Below are positions 46,711 to 57,250 of a stretch of DNA of 64,000 nucleotides, piece after piece (within the stretch, counting starts at the first letter, position 1; the number at the start of each line of letters is the position of its first letter). Both the position numbers and the translations under genes were made by a program. The notes beneath the pieces were generated by a model. That model did no database searches. It worked only from the letters and a program-made list of their open reading frames with translations, and had not been told where the DNA came from. The DNA is from Pantoea rodasii (GTDB taxonomy: Bacteria; Pseudomonadota; Gammaproteobacteria; Enterobacterales; Enterobacteriaceae), in assembly GCF_002095465.1 (NCBI RefSeq), contig NZ_MLFP01000016.1, positions 50,629 to 114,628 of the forward strand. Reading direction: 5' to 3'.

Positions 46711-49700
46711 TTAGTTGTCTCCGAACAGATAACGGAAGTACAGATTCGCTGTGCTTTCGTTGTAATCGCCAAAGGTGTCGTAGCCTAATTGCCCACCCAC
46801 AGTGACATCTTTGTTGATCTTATAATCCGCACCGGCATGCAAGTTATAGCCAATGCCGTTTTTACTCTCGCCGCTGTAATACGCGCTCTTCACGTAGCCC
46901 AGATCGGCCAGACTCTGCATTTGTGCCTGGTAAGTCGGATCGTTCGGGAAGTAAGCGCTCTTATCCTGACTGTAGGATTGATAACCCACTGAACCACCAA
47001 CGTTCACTTTCAGATCGTCAAATTTGCGGCTGAAATCAATCGGGAAGGAGACCGACGCGTAGTTCTGCGGGCTGAAGTAACCACCCTGACCATAGCTGAA
47101 GTAGCTGAGGTTTTTCGAGTAATCCATCCACGACAGGCTCATGCCCACTTTCAGCTCGCGATCGTCGTAGTGGAACGGACGCACGTAAGCACCGGCGGTT
47201 GCCTGGACGCTGTTGTTGCTTGCTACGTTTTCACCAATGTAGCTGTACGCGCCACCACCGACGTAAAACCGGCATCGCCGTTATCGTAGCTCAGCAAGGC
47301 GTTACCGCCGTTTTTGGTCACGCGGCCCCAGCGTTTACCGCTGGTTTTGTCTTCCACGCCGACATAAGAAAGCAGGCTGTCGGTCATCGCGCGACGTTCA
47401 CCGGTGAGGATCAGCGTCAGGAAGTCAGTCAGTTTCGGTGACCACTGCACGCCACCCACCAGGGTACTCAGATCCTGACCCAGCGGCGTACTGCCAAGGT
47501 CGATCTTGTAGCTGTCGCCTTTCAACGCCAGGTTCAGCTCAACGCCTGTCGCTTTCTGTGAATCGGTAGAAGAAGTCGGCACATCATCAATTTTGGCATT
47601 GCCTGCTGCCACCACTTTGCCCTGCTCTAACGCATTGGTGCCGAAACGTTGCCACGCATCGCCCCCTGCACTACCCGCCGTCAGAGAGATTGGCGTCATG
47701 GTGAAGTCAAAGCGCGATTCGCCAAACGGAACGGTCGAGAAGGTCAGCGGCGCTTTGGCTTCGGTCAGCTTGCTCAGGCCCGATTCGCCGTCACGACCGC
47801 GAATCTGCATGCCGCCCTGAACCCAGGTGCCGGTTTTCTCTTGCAGGTCATCCATCATGTTGTCGATCTGACGCAATGTCTGGCTCTGCTGAATCGCTGG
47901 CGTATTGCTCGCCAGGGTAGATCCCGCAGCGCTGCTGATGACATCCGGTGCCGACTGCCATGGCATTACCGCGCCATAGGACGACGGAGAACGTCCCACC
48001 GGCGAAGTGCCACGGTTGATGAACGGGTTATCCGACAAGGCCAGGCCACCCACGCTTGGCGTTTCACCATTGGTGGCGCCCTGCAGGCCAATCAACTGAC
48101 CGCGCGCGCTGCGCAGATAGCTCATCGCCTGGCTGTGATTACCGTTCGCTTCCGCCACGCGCGCCAGTAATAGCTGACGATCCGGTGACTGCTCGTTGTT
48201 CAGACCGCGCGTCAGGGTATTGGCTTTATTGACGTCGTTGTTGGCCAGCGCCACGTTGATCGCGCCGGTACGCGCATCTTGTGTTGGCGTGTCCTGCGTC
48301 ATCAGGTAGTCATACACCACGCCAGCTTCTTTGTTCATCTTGCCGGACTGATACAGTCGCGCCATGGCGAACATCAGATCGCGGTTCTGTGGATCGTGTT
48401 GCAGTGCGCCCACCAGCTTGTCGTAAGCCGCAGCGTATTGCTTCTGCTCGCGCAGACGATCCACCTCGTTGATCACATAACCGTTACGAATACCGGCCAG
48501 CTGCGTTGGCGTACTGCGCGCCTGCAACTCTGGGCTACTGAGGAAACTCTGCGCTTCGGTATTCAGGCCGGCCTGGTTCAGCACCGCAACCTGTGCCGCA
48601 TAATCACCGGCGTTACCCTGAATGCCGCGCTGCATGTTGCTGCGCACCACCGAGACCGCGGTGGTGAGATCGCCTGCTTTCGCCAGCTTCTGCGCCAGGT
48701 TACCGGCATCCACCGGGTTAGACGGCGGCGATGACGCCAGCGCACGCAAGGTGTTCGCCGCTGCTGCATTGGAGCCCTGCGCCAGATACTGATCGGCGGT
48801 AGACATCTGCAGGTTGAAGTTCACGCGCTGCGCTAATTCGCGCATGTCGCTGCTCTTACTGCCGTTCGGTATGCGTGACAGCAGTAAGCTCGCCTGCTGC
48901 CAGGCACCGCTTTCGCTGGCGTTCAGTGCGCCGGCATACAGCTCTGTGGTGCTGGCACCGGTACGCATCGCTGGCTGCATGATATTGGCGGCCATCATGC
49001 TGTCGCCCTGCGCGCGATAAATACGCGCCAGATCGAGACGTAACCAGCCATCGTTCGGGAAGCGTTGGATACCGCTGTTTAGCGTGGCAATCGCCGCGCT
49101 GTTGTTGCCGGCGGCTAACTCACGCTTGGCCTGCGCACGAATCGGATCGGTGCTGCTGCCGCGCGGGGCCACGCTCTGGCGGACGCTATCCGGCAGAGAA
49201 GCCAGTAAGGTATTCGCCTCAGCGCTGCGGTTCTGCTGACGCAACACGTAGAACAGGCCTTCTTTGGCATTACGGTTGTTCGCATCGCTCTGCAGGATGG
49301 AACGATAAGTTTGTTCCGCCTGATCGAGTTGATTGCTGCGACGCTGCACGTCAGCGCGGAACAGCTTGGCTGAGACGCCTTTTCACCATCGGCCTGCGCC
49401 AGAGGTTCACTCAGCGCTAACGCCTGCGCGCTGTCACCGTTTTTCAGTGCCTGCTGCGCGGTCGCCAGCTGGGCATAGAAGCGAGCATCGGCAGCCTGCT
49501 TCTGGCGCGTGTCGCTCTGATCGCCGCCCATCTGCGCGGCGCGCGTCAGGTAATCAGCGGCTTCCGCATAGCGTCCAGCACGCTGAGCGACATAGCCCAT
49601 ACCGGCCAGCGCATCGGCATCCTGTGGGTTGGCTTGCAGCACTTTCTCAAAGTTGTTTTGCGCGTTGCTGACATCACCGCTGTTGAGCGCGGTAAAGCCG

Positions 49701-50512
49701 GCACCTTTCTCGGCACCACCGACGTTTTTACGGTAGTAATCCAGCACCGCGTTGTCCTGCGGATGACGCTGCTGCCAGGTTTGGTACAGCGAGGCATCGG
49801 AAGCCTGCGGGCCCAACCACAACAGCGCCTGGCGCAGTGAACGGTCAGCATCTTTATTGCCATCCGCCAGCGTGCCCAGCAAATCAATACCCTGACGACG
49901 GGTCGATTCCTGATAGGTTAGCGCCTTGCCCAGCGCCAGTTTCGCGCCAGTGTCCTGCGGATGGTCGGCCGCGAATTGACGCAGCGCTTCCACCGCCTGC
50001 GGCAGCATCGAGCGATCGCCGGCCATGGTCAGGTAATATTCTGCCGCCACGCTCGGCGGTGGCTCATTACCGTTAAAGGTGTTGCGCCAGGTTTGCAGCG
50101 ACGCCGCAATGTTGCCACTGCGTGCCTGTTGACGCGCCAGTGACAGCTGCGCCTGTGGAATGGTTTGCAGCTGGCGCGCGTTATCCAGTTCGCTCAGATG
50201 CGGATCGTTGGGCGATACCGCACTCAGGCGTGCACGCCACTGCGCCGCTTCGGCTGTGCCACCGCTCTGCTGGGAATACAGCGCCAGCAGATAGAGCGCC
50301 TGGGTGTTGTTGGGTTCTACCATCAACACTTTTTGCAGCGAAGATTTGGCTAAATCGTCATGCGCTTTCTGATGCCAGTAAGCCGCCTGATCGAACAACG
50401 CTTGTAACGCAGGATTGGTGCTCTCGGCCGCCAGCAGCGGCTGAGAGAACGTCAGTGCCCCACCCAGAATCAAGGCATGACGAATACCGGCACTTAACAG
50501 ATTTTTTTTCAT
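46711..50512 (-). CDS. bcsC: BcsC of set 2, outer-membrane cellulose exporter, two frameshifts
   Basis: A signal peptide (MKKNLLSAGIRHALILGG), a very long TPR region and a C-terminal beta barrel ending in LYFRYLFGDN with a terminal aromatic pattern. Three pieces lie in different frames. One A restored in the A4 run at 49380-49383 joins ADGEKGVSAKLFRADVQRRS; one T restored in the A4 run (plus strand) at 47265-47268 joins DAGFYVGGGAYSYIGENVAS. The repaired protein has 1267 residues, longer than BcsC of set 1 (1157). The barrel keeps the QGGYFSPQNYASVSFP block shared by both copies. Probably intact in the organism. Confidence 0.9.
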
Positions 50513-50523
50513 TGTTTTTATCC

Positions 50524-53064
50524 TTACTTCTTGCCGGACTTGCTATCAGCTTTCGGGTTGAGACGTCGCCACGCATGACGTTTCAGCATCGCCCAGGCGC
50601 TACCGCCTACCAGCGCAGAAAGCAGGACTGCCGCTAGCGCCATCAGCACCGAGTGCTGGTTGGCATACCACACCACCATCATGTACCACGGCATTTCACC
50701 GCTCGGGAATTGCGGACCGACGCGGAAGCTGCGAATACCGTTTTCATCAGTGATGATGGCGGTATCGCCACGAATACCTGCGTTGATACGCGCCGAATTC
50801 AGATCTTCATGCAGACGTAACAGCTGTTGATCGCTGGTCGCTACCGTCATCACCACCAGACGGTCCGCGTTCCACGGCGAGCGGTAGCTGACAAAGCCAC
50901 GCCACGCTTCATTCGAGGAGAAGTAACGATCGGCATCCAGCTGCTGAAGATTCCAGTCGCCGGTCAGCCAGCCACGCAGCTTGTCCCACGTTGTGGGTTC
51001 TTTCACGCCCAGCGTGTTACCGCTGGTTTCATACGGCGTGTTGGCCAGCATCTGCTGATTAAATTCACTGTTCTGCGTGGTGCTCACCGCCAGCAGATCG
51101 CTGTCCTGCAGGCGCGTCAGATTGGTGCCGCCATTCGGCAGACCAAACAGCACCTGATTCTGTAACAGCGGCACACCGGTGGCGTTACCAGCACGTGAAG
51201 ACATATCCAGCAGCGTGGAGATCTCCGCATCAGTCGGTTTTTCCGGCAGCAGTAAAGTGGTCTGCGAGAAATCCGCCAGACGTGAGAACGGGAACGACGC
51301 ACCGACGAAGTACGACAGGTTCGGCAGCATAGTGAAGTGACGCGTGTGGCTCAGGTCGATCCACGAATCATCTTCAATACGGCTCTTGATGTTGTTGTTC
51401 AGCAGCACACCGCATGGCGCATCCGCTTTCGGCTTGATGTTGAAGTACAACGCCAGCTGGTTATCACCGTAAATCAGATACGGCTCCAGCTTCAGGGTGT
51501 AATGCTCCTGACGCGCATCGCCGCCTAAACGATGCCAGGCGCTTTCCAGCAAGCCGACTTTATTCACGGTCAGGTTGCGCAGGAAGGTGCCGTTAATCAT
51601 CACGTTAAGGAATGACTTGTTCTCATCAATCCAGCTTTCTGACGGGAAGCGATAGTGCAGTTCCACCGGAATGGTGTCGCCATCCCACATGAACAGGTCC
51701 GGCGCCGCGCGGAAGTTCACGCTCAGCGCATCGTGCCAGATGCCGGTGGTGGTCAGACTCTGATCTTTACGCAGCAGCTCGCTCAAACGCACCGGACGGC
51801 TGGTGTTGATCCAGCGTGGCGCATCGTAAGGCTTGCGCAGGCCAATTGGCTGCGGCTGCACGTTCAGGCTGCTGGCATCGGTGGCCAGCGGCTGGGTGGT
51901 TAAGCGGTTGGCCGCCTGACGCAGCTGGGCATCATCCGCGCCGACCACGAGCAGCAATTTGTAAATCGGGTTGTTCGGGTTATCAATCACCTGCAGCAGC
52001 GGGCCGTTGGTCGCAGGCAAGGTTACAGTACCGATCTTGTCACCGGGATGGCCAATCAGAATGCCGTTGTGCTCAGGCAGATCGCCACGCACCACCGGGA
52101 AACGGATACCACGATAATCCGATTGAATACCCATCCACGATGCTACCAATGCCGCAGCGCTGATGCTGTCCGGCGTGGCGTTGGCGGTAAAACCAAAGGT
52201 CACGCTGGCGGGCGTCATGCGCTGCGCATCCATAAACGGACGCGGGAAGTTGCGCAGGCTGGTGCCGATGTTCAACTGCTGGCCTTCAAGGCTCAGCGTG
52301 GTTTTCGGCAGAATCGACACCTGATACTGCTGCGCGCTCTCTTTTTCACACAGCAGTTTGTCGGCATCGTTAATTTTAAAGCTGAGGTTGTTGCTTGAGA
52401 CCACCATCGCCGCCGGAATATCCAGCTGATAGTCGCTGACATCGCTGTCGCTCGATCCCAATGGCAAGGTGCCCAGCGGCTGACCGTTCAGCATCAGCTG
52501 CAACGAGGTATTACGCGCCGCCAGTGCCGCAGAAACGCGCAGCGACAGATTCAGGCGCGCGTTGGTGATCACTTCATCGCTCGGCAGGGTAAACACGATA
52601 CCGGATTGCAGCTGGCCGCCGGTCAGGGTAATGCCCTGCGGCTGGCCCATCTGCGCCACGGAAATGGTGCTGCTCACCGGCTGATTTAGCATGGCAGAAG
52701 CCGCAACGGGTGCAGCAACCGGTGCCGCAGGCGCCACATCAGGCAGCACCATCTCTGGTGAAGACGTGGTAGCAGGCAACTGCGTATCGGGTGCCGACGT
52801 ATTCGGGGAGTTAGCTGCAGGCATATCAGCCGCAGCCGGCGCAGCATTTTCAGTGGCTGGCGCATTTTCAGCTGGCGTATAAGGCGTGGCACCCGCCGCC
52901 TGTTGCAGCTGTGCATCCGCCTCGCTTTGAATACCTTGCGGTGGCGGCACGTTGGAGAGCGCGCCGCTATCCTGCGTCACCGCTGGGGTTTCTGCCCAGG
53001 CCGGGGCGAGCAGCAGCGCCGTCGCCAGCGAGCTTGCCAGCAACGTTTGCGTCAAATTCTTCAT
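50524..53064 (-). CDS. bcsB: BcsB of set 2, periplasmic cellulose synthase subunit
   Basis: 846 residues. Signal peptide at residues 1-25 (LLASSLATALLLAPAWA). Then comes a Pro/Ala/Thr-rich linker to about residue 120 (ENAPATENAAPAAADMPA) that the set 1 copy lacks. The jellyroll and flavodoxin-like domains follow, with GQPQGITLTGGQLQSGIVF, NFPRPFMDAQRMTPASVTFGF and LSYFVGASFPFSRLADF. The C-terminal membrane helix is at about 805-825 (HSVLMALAAVLLSALVGG). The low-complexity linker could reach through the peptidoglycan. The start overlaps the bcsA stop (ATGA). Confidence 0.95.
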   Translation of the reverse strand: MKNLTQTLLASSLATALLLAPAWAETPAVTQDSGALSNVPPPQGIQSEADAQLQQAAGATPYTPAENAPATENAAPAAADMPAANSPNTSAPDTQLPATTSSPEMVLPDVAPAAPVAAPVAASAMLNQPVSSTISVAQMGQPQGITLTGGQLQSGIVFTLPSDEVITNARLNLSLRVSAALAARNTSLQLMLNGQPLGTLPLGSSDSDVSDYQLDIPAAMVVSSNNLSFKINDADKLLCEKESAQQYQVSILPKTTLSLEGQQLNIGTSLRNFPRPFMDAQRMTPASVTFGFTANATPDSISAAALVASWMGIQSDYRGIRFPVVRGDLPEHNGILIGHPGDKIGTVTLPATNGPLLQVIDNPNNPIYKLLLVVGADDAQLRQAANRLTTQPLATDASSLNVQPQPIGLRKPYDAPRWINTSRPVRLSELLRKDQSLTTTGIWHDALSVNFRAAPDLFMWDGDTIPVELHYRFPSESWIDENKSFLNVMINGTFLRNLTVNKVGLLESAWHRLGGDARQEHYTLKLEPYLIYGDNQLALYFNIKPKADAPCGVLLNNNIKSRIEDDSWIDLSHTRHFTMLPNLSYFVGASFPFSRLADFSQTTLLLPEKPTDAEISTLLDMSSRAGNATGVPLLQNQVLFGLPNGGTNLTRLQDSDLLAVSTTQNSEFNQQMLANTPYETSGNTLGVKEPTTWDKLRGWLTGDWNLQQLDADRYFSSNEAWRGFVSYRSPWNADRLVVMTVATSDQQLLRLHEDLNSARINAGIRGDTAIITDENGIRSFRVGPQFPSGEMPWYMMVVWYANQHSVLMALAAVLLSALVGGSAWAMLKRHAWRRLNPKADSKSGKK

Positions 53065-55166
53065 ACTGCGCTGTCCTCTTTCACTGTCGCCTGGTTGTCA
53101 CGCTTACGCTTCTCACGGCGATCTTTCCAGGTCAGCCAGAACAGCTCAAATACGGTACGAATAATAGTGCCCAGCGAGACCAGCGGATTGTCCGCTTTGT
53201 ATTCTGGCTGGATCCACGCATCGGCACGCGCCAAAACTACACGCACCAGCTCGCGGCGGCGTGACAGCGGCATATCGCCAAAGCGCAGACGGATAGATTC
53301 CTCATCGCCAGAGATTTTACTCACTGGAATGGTGATGGCACCGGACTTCAACAGCAGATCAATCTCTTCGATCTCATCGTGCTCATGACGATTATCTGGC
53401 GCATCCAGCTGCGCGCCACCCATCGACAGATCGCTGGTTTGGGTACGGGAAGAGATGCCGCTGGCGTAGTGAATCACCGCCGGAATCTGCACCTCGATAC
53501 GGATGGTTTTACGCACCTGCTTGGTTTCACGTGCCACGGCAATCGCCGCCATCAGGATGATCAGGCTGAACACCGCCCAGCCGACGTTGAGGGCAATAAC
53601 GTAAGGATCCACGCCAAAGTAGTCATGCGCGACAGCACGCACCACGCCCGCCACGATACCAATGGTCAGCAGCACCGCGACAATCACATGCGGACGCACG
53701 ATGTGGAAGTCGAAGAAGCCCTGATCCAGCAAACCGCCTTTATCCGTAACGTTAAACTTCCCGCGCTTCGGTGCCAGCATGGTCAGCAACGTCGGGATAA
53801 CGAGGTGGAAGCACATCACGGTTTCGTAGATTTCACCCCAGAAGGTGTAACGGAACTTACCGTTCATGCGGGAGTTGACGTACAGCGACATCACCAGATG
53901 CGGCAATACGTAGGCAAAGATCAGCGATGCCGACGAATGAATGATGTTCAGGTTGAACAGCAGATACGCCAGCGGCGCGGTCAGGAACGCTACGCGCGGC
54001 AGACCGAACTGGAAGTGCAGCATGGCGTTAAGGTAGCAAAGACGCTGCTGCCATTTCAGACCCCGGCCAAACAGCGGGTTATCGACGCGGAAAATCTGCG
54101 TCATACCACGCGCCCAGCGGTTACGCTGTACCACGTGCAGACCCAGACGTTCGGTGGCCAGACCGGCAGCCAGCGGGATCGCCAGGAAGGCCGAGCCCCA
54201 ACCCAGACGCTGCATTTTCAGCGCGGTATGGGCATCTTCGGTCACGGTTTCCACCGCAAAGCCACCAATCTCTTCCAGCGCGCTACGGCGAATCACCGCA
54301 CAGGAACCGCAGAAGAAAGTCGCGTTCCAGTTATCGTTACCCTGCTGAACCGGGCCGTAGAACAAGGCGCCTTCGTTCGGGATAGTCCGCGCCGCACGCA
54401 GGTTACGCTCGAACGGATCGGGTGAGTAGAAGTAGTGCGGCGTCTGTAGCAGCGCCAGCTTGGGATCTTTCAGGAACGGACCGACGGTCGCCTGCAGGAA
54501 AGTACGGGTTGCCACGTGGTCACAGTCAAAGATGCAAATCAGCTCACCTTTGGTGATTTTCATCGCATGGTTGAGGTTACCGGCTTTCGCATGGCTGTTG
54601 TCGTCACGGGTGATATAGCCCACGCCCACGTCAGCGGCAAATACCGCAAACTCACTGCGCTTACCGTCATCCAGCAAATAAACTTTGAGTTTATCGCGGG
54701 GATAATCGATGCACTGCGCCGCCAGCACGGTATCACGCACTACGTCGAGGCTTTCGTTATAGGTCGGGACATAGACGTCAACGGTTGGCCACAGGCTGGT
54801 ATCGTCCGGCAACGGTTCGATAGTACGTTTTAATGGCCAGGTGGTCTGCAGGAAGCCAAGGATCAGAATCAACCAGACGTACAGTTCAGCCAGATATAAG
54901 CCGATGCCGAGAATCGCTTCGACCTCGGAATTAAACTGCAGCGTCTCTGTGGTGCGCCACCAGATATATCGGGTCGACATCAGCGCAGAAAGGATAACCA
55001 TCACAACGGTTATTTTGCGGCTTTTGCTGAAGCCCAGTAAAAACATCATCCCGATGCTGATTAAGCCAAAAATATATTGTTTTTGGCTGTCCATAGGCGT
55101 GATGACGATTACCGCGGCCACAGGTGCAAGCACCAGCAGCAGCAGGTAAAACCCGAGTTTACTCAT
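53061..55166 (-). CDS. bcsA: BcsA of set 2, cellulose synthase catalytic subunit
   Basis: 701 residues. A GT2 membrane synthase with all catalytic motifs: VPTYNES, LLDDGKRSEF, IFDCDHVATR, TVTEDAHTALKM and VQRNRWARG (QxxRW). The PilZ domain has RKTIR (RxxxR) and TSDLSMGGAQLDA (DxSxxG), so it should also respond to c-di-GMP. It begins directly with membrane helices (KLGFYLLLLVLAPVAAV) and lacks the roughly 150-residue N-terminal extension of the set 1 copy. Between the copies the core blocks (SPDPFERNLRAARTIPNEGALF) are clearly related but not identical, arguing for an old separate origin rather than a recent duplication. Confidence 0.97.
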   Translation of the reverse strand: MSKLGFYLLLLVLAPVAAVIVITPMDSQKQYIFGLISIGMMFLLGFSKSRKITVVMVILSALMSTRYIWWRTTETLQFNSEVEAILGIGLYLAELYVWLILILGFLQTTWPLKRTIEPLPDDTSLWPTVDVYVPTYNESLDVVRDTVLAAQCIDYPRDKLKVYLLDDGKRSEFAVFAADVGVGYITRDDNSHAKAGNLNHAMKITKGELICIFDCDHVATRTFLQATVGPFLKDPKLALLQTPHYFYSPDPFERNLRAARTIPNEGALFYGPVQQGNDNWNATFFCGSCAVIRRSALEEIGGFAVETVTEDAHTALKMQRLGWGSAFLAIPLAAGLATERLGLHVVQRNRWARGMTQIFRVDNPLFGRGLKWQQRLCYLNAMLHFQFGLPRVAFLTAPLAYLLFNLNIIHSSASLIFAYVLPHLVMSLYVNSRMNGKFRYTFWGEIYETVMCFHLVIPTLLTMLAPKRGKFNVTDKGGLLDQGFFDFHIVRPHVIVAVLLTIGIVAGVVRAVAHDYFGVDPYVIALNVGWAVFSLIILMAAIAVARETKQVRKTIRIEVQIPAVIHYASGISSRTQTSDLSMGGAQLDAPDNRHEHDEIEEIDLLLKSGAITIPVSKISGDEESIRLRFGDMPLSRRRELVRVVLARADAWIQPEYKADNPLVSLGTIIRTVFELFWLTWKDRREKRKRDNQATVKEDSAV

Positions 55167-55228
55167 GATTCACCCTAGAGAAGCTGTGTTGTTATTATTG
55201 CTAATACCGCCAGACAAGCGTCTGGCGA

Positions 55229-56028
55229 TTAATAATGGCTACGAATGGGAGCCTGAACTTCACCGTTACCCACGGTAATACTCAGGATATTGGCCACGCG
55301 TTTCGCCACCAGTTCAATATCAAATGCCGCCGCAGAAGCCGGGCTGAAATCATAAACTGATTGTTGTGAGGCATTCGCTTCCGCGACACTTTCATCACGG
55401 TGCACCACGCCTAATAAATTTTCACCCAGGCGCTGCTGCATAAAGTCCGTCACTTCACGGCTAATATTGCGGCGATTGTCACTCTGGTTAAGCACGAAAT
55501 AGTGACCACGCTTATTATTAAGTGGCTGACCTATCATGCGGTCATTTTCAATTTGCGGCAGCAAAGAGACGGAGGCGGTATCGGCCAGCATCACCACTAA
55601 ATGCATATCGGCCAATGCCTGCATAGCTTTAAGTGCCGGACCAGGACCCGGCGGGAAATCGGCAATAATCACCAGTCCCGGATAATTTAAAACTGTGTCC
55701 AGACCACGACGCAGGAAATGCGGGTCCTTAATTAAGTTCTCTTCAAAACGCTCACGCTGCTCTTCGGTGACGTCGCCATAAGGCATGACGAAAATATTAC
55801 CGCCGGTGGTGAGGATGGACTGGCTCCAGTCGGCCAGCTCTTCCGAACGCGCTACAAAGCCACGACCGTCGTGCAAAGGCACACCAAATGCAGGCGCAAT
55901 GCGTTCTGGACATCGAAATCGATTGCCAACACCTTGCTGCCAGCGCGAGCCAGACTCCATGCAAGGTTGGCCGCCATGGTGGTTTTCCCTACTCCCCCTT
56001 TTGGCGAGCACACACAAACTAACGGCAT
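55229..56028 (-). CDS. bcsQ: BcsQ of set 2, MinD-like ATPase, frameshifted
   Basis: The start is the ATG at 56028 (MPLVCVCSPKGGVGKTTMAA), with a complete KGGVGKTT deviant Walker A, unlike the set 1 copy. This frame runs to DVQNALRLHL and then fails; the remainder (GVPLHDGRGFVARSEELADW, VIADFPPGPGPALKAM, ENLLGVVHRDESVAEANAS) is in another frame. One base restored in the T3 run (plus strand AAA at 55886-55888) gives ALRLHFGVPLHDG and 266 residues. It probably hydrolyses ATP and positions the set 2 synthase. The start overlaps the end of bcsO. Confidence 0.92.
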
Positions 56029-56774
56029 AGCGCAATCTTCTCCAATAGCGGTTTTAAGGGTGTTTCTTTAGAAATATTAGCAGGTTCCGCGGGACGTGAG
56101 CGGAACAGTGAGCCAAAGCGAGACGGTGCAGCAGCTGGACGCGCCGGTTCTGCTGGTGCGGCGAACGTTGGCGCAGGTGCAGGACGCGCTGGCTCAGCCG
56201 GTGCGGCATACACAGGCGCAGGTGCAGCCGGGCGCGCCGCTTCAACCGGTGCGGCAAAGATCGGTGCAGATGCAACCGCCGGAGCGGGTACGACTGCGGC
56301 CGCCGGTTTTGCCGGTGCGGGTGGAAACAGTGAAGTGGTCGCCTGACGTTCAACGTGCGTGGCTTTCGGCGCCTGGGTCAATACAGAAGGTGCCGATTTA
56401 GCCGCCGGAGCAGGCGGGAACAGTGATGAAATGCCCGCTGGTGGCGTCGCAGGGGTAGATTCAACCGGCGCAGTGGCCGCCAGGCTATCAAGAATCGAAC
56501 CGCGTGAGGTGCTGGCAACCGGGGCAACCACCACAGGCGCAGCCTGCATTGGCGCAGCCGGTGCAGTAAATTCATCGCCACGAATTGGCTGTGGCTGTGG
56601 CAGGTCAATACGCTGACCACTGCCTAACTCTGGCTCATTATCGGTCGCCAACTGGCGAATGATCGCCCACTGGCTGTGATCCGCTTCCTGCGATTGCCCA
56701 GACATATCCTTAAAAGCGATATCAAGCGTTTTGGTCTTTTCTTTAAAACGCTGCAGATCGTCGTAATTCTTCAT
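56019..56774 (-). CDS. bcsO: BcsO-type proline-rich protein, first gene of operon 2
   Basis: 251 residues from the ATG at 56774 (MKNYDDLQRFKEKTKTLDIA), which has AGG at good spacing; an ATG at 56825 is also in frame. The first 45 residues look helical and folded. From about residue 60 to 230 the protein is Pro/Ala-rich and probably disordered. It has three SLF motifs (117-119, 148-150, 222-224; two in SLFPPAP) and three copies of an APxEPARPA unit (173-183, 190-198, 205-213). The position before bcsQ and the composition fit BcsO of bcsD-bearing operons. Its role is unknown; the repeated SLF motifs may be docking sites. It could also be called BcsP-like. Confidence 0.7.
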   Translation of the reverse strand: MKNYDDLQRFKEKTKTLDIAFKDMSGQSQEADHSQWAIIRQLATDNEPELGSGQRIDLPQPQPIRGDEFTAPAAPMQAAPVVVAPVASTSRGSILDSLAATAPVESTPATPPAGISSLFPPAPAAKSAPSVLTQAPKATHVERQATTSLFPPAPAKPAAAVVPAPAVASAPIFAAPVEAARPAAPAPVYAAPAEPARPAPAPTFAAPAEPARPAAAPSRFGSLFRSRPAEPANISKETPLKPLLEKIALCR

Positions 56775-57014
56775 GATCAGAGCCTGTAAAAGCGGGAGGG
56801 AATTTTCCGCGAATATATCACACACATTAAAAGAGAGTGAGAGAATTCTGATTATAAAAACGGCGCATTCAACAAAAGACTTTTATCAATATGATTGAAA
56901 ATCTGGCAATGCAAAAAGCATGCAGATATTTAAGGCCGGAGATTTATTAATATCGATTAACTGAAATAATAACGGCAAAAACATTCACCTAAGCTACTGA
57001 TATGATGCGGAAGT

Positions 57015-57056
57015 GGTATAAGTTACGGATTTAACAGACGTGTGATTATGCTCACA
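57015..57056 (-). promoter_or_regulatory. CRP-dependent promoter candidate of the bcsO operon
   Basis: TGTGATTATGCTCACA at 57041-57056 is a perfect TGTGA-N6-TCACA CRP operator. On the minus strand, TATACC at 57015-57020 is placed as a -10. A start near 57008 would put the CRP centre at about -41, a class II arrangement. The start would leave a leader of roughly 230 nt before bcsO. Other -10 candidates (TATAAT at 56851-56856) lie nearer to the gene. Confidence 0.6.
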
Positions 57057-57200
57057 TAATCCTGACGCTATTCAGAATTTGCCTTAACGATTAATGACTT
57101 TATCAGGACCAATCCATTACTGATGCGCTGGGGTAATACATTTCAAAGCGTTGTCGGCAGATACATTTTTCGCGTAAGCAACTCTGAAGTATAACGCACG

Positions 57201-57230
57201 AAAAAATAAAGGCCCCCGCAGGAGCCTTTA
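57201..57230 (-). terminator. dpp operon terminator
   Basis: Minus strand AAAGGCTCC-TGC-GGGGGCCTTT followed by ATTTTTT, 20 bp after the dppF stop. One bulge or wobble in the stem. It separates the dpp operon from the bcsO control region. Confidence 0.85.
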
Positions 57231-57250
57231 GTCATTTCTGGCGTTATTAA

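Noticed and set aside
53379..54425. 348-codon frame antisense to bcsA (set 2)
   Set aside because: Long only because the opposite strand is GC-rich and stop-poor; the composition (His, Arg, Gln) is typical of shadows. The sense gene is certain.
45251..56028. Decay of the second cellulose operon
   Set aside because: Its four lesions are single-base losses, three of them in runs of four, of the same kind as those in dppA and the ECA genes; coding quality is normal on both sides of each.
21189..57250. Horizontally acquired island around the cellulose genes
   Set aside because: No integrase, insertion sequence or tRNA end flanks it, and I noticed no change in base or codon use. The yhjG-to-bcs order is that of E. 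coli, so at most operon 2 could be an insertion, without visible scars.
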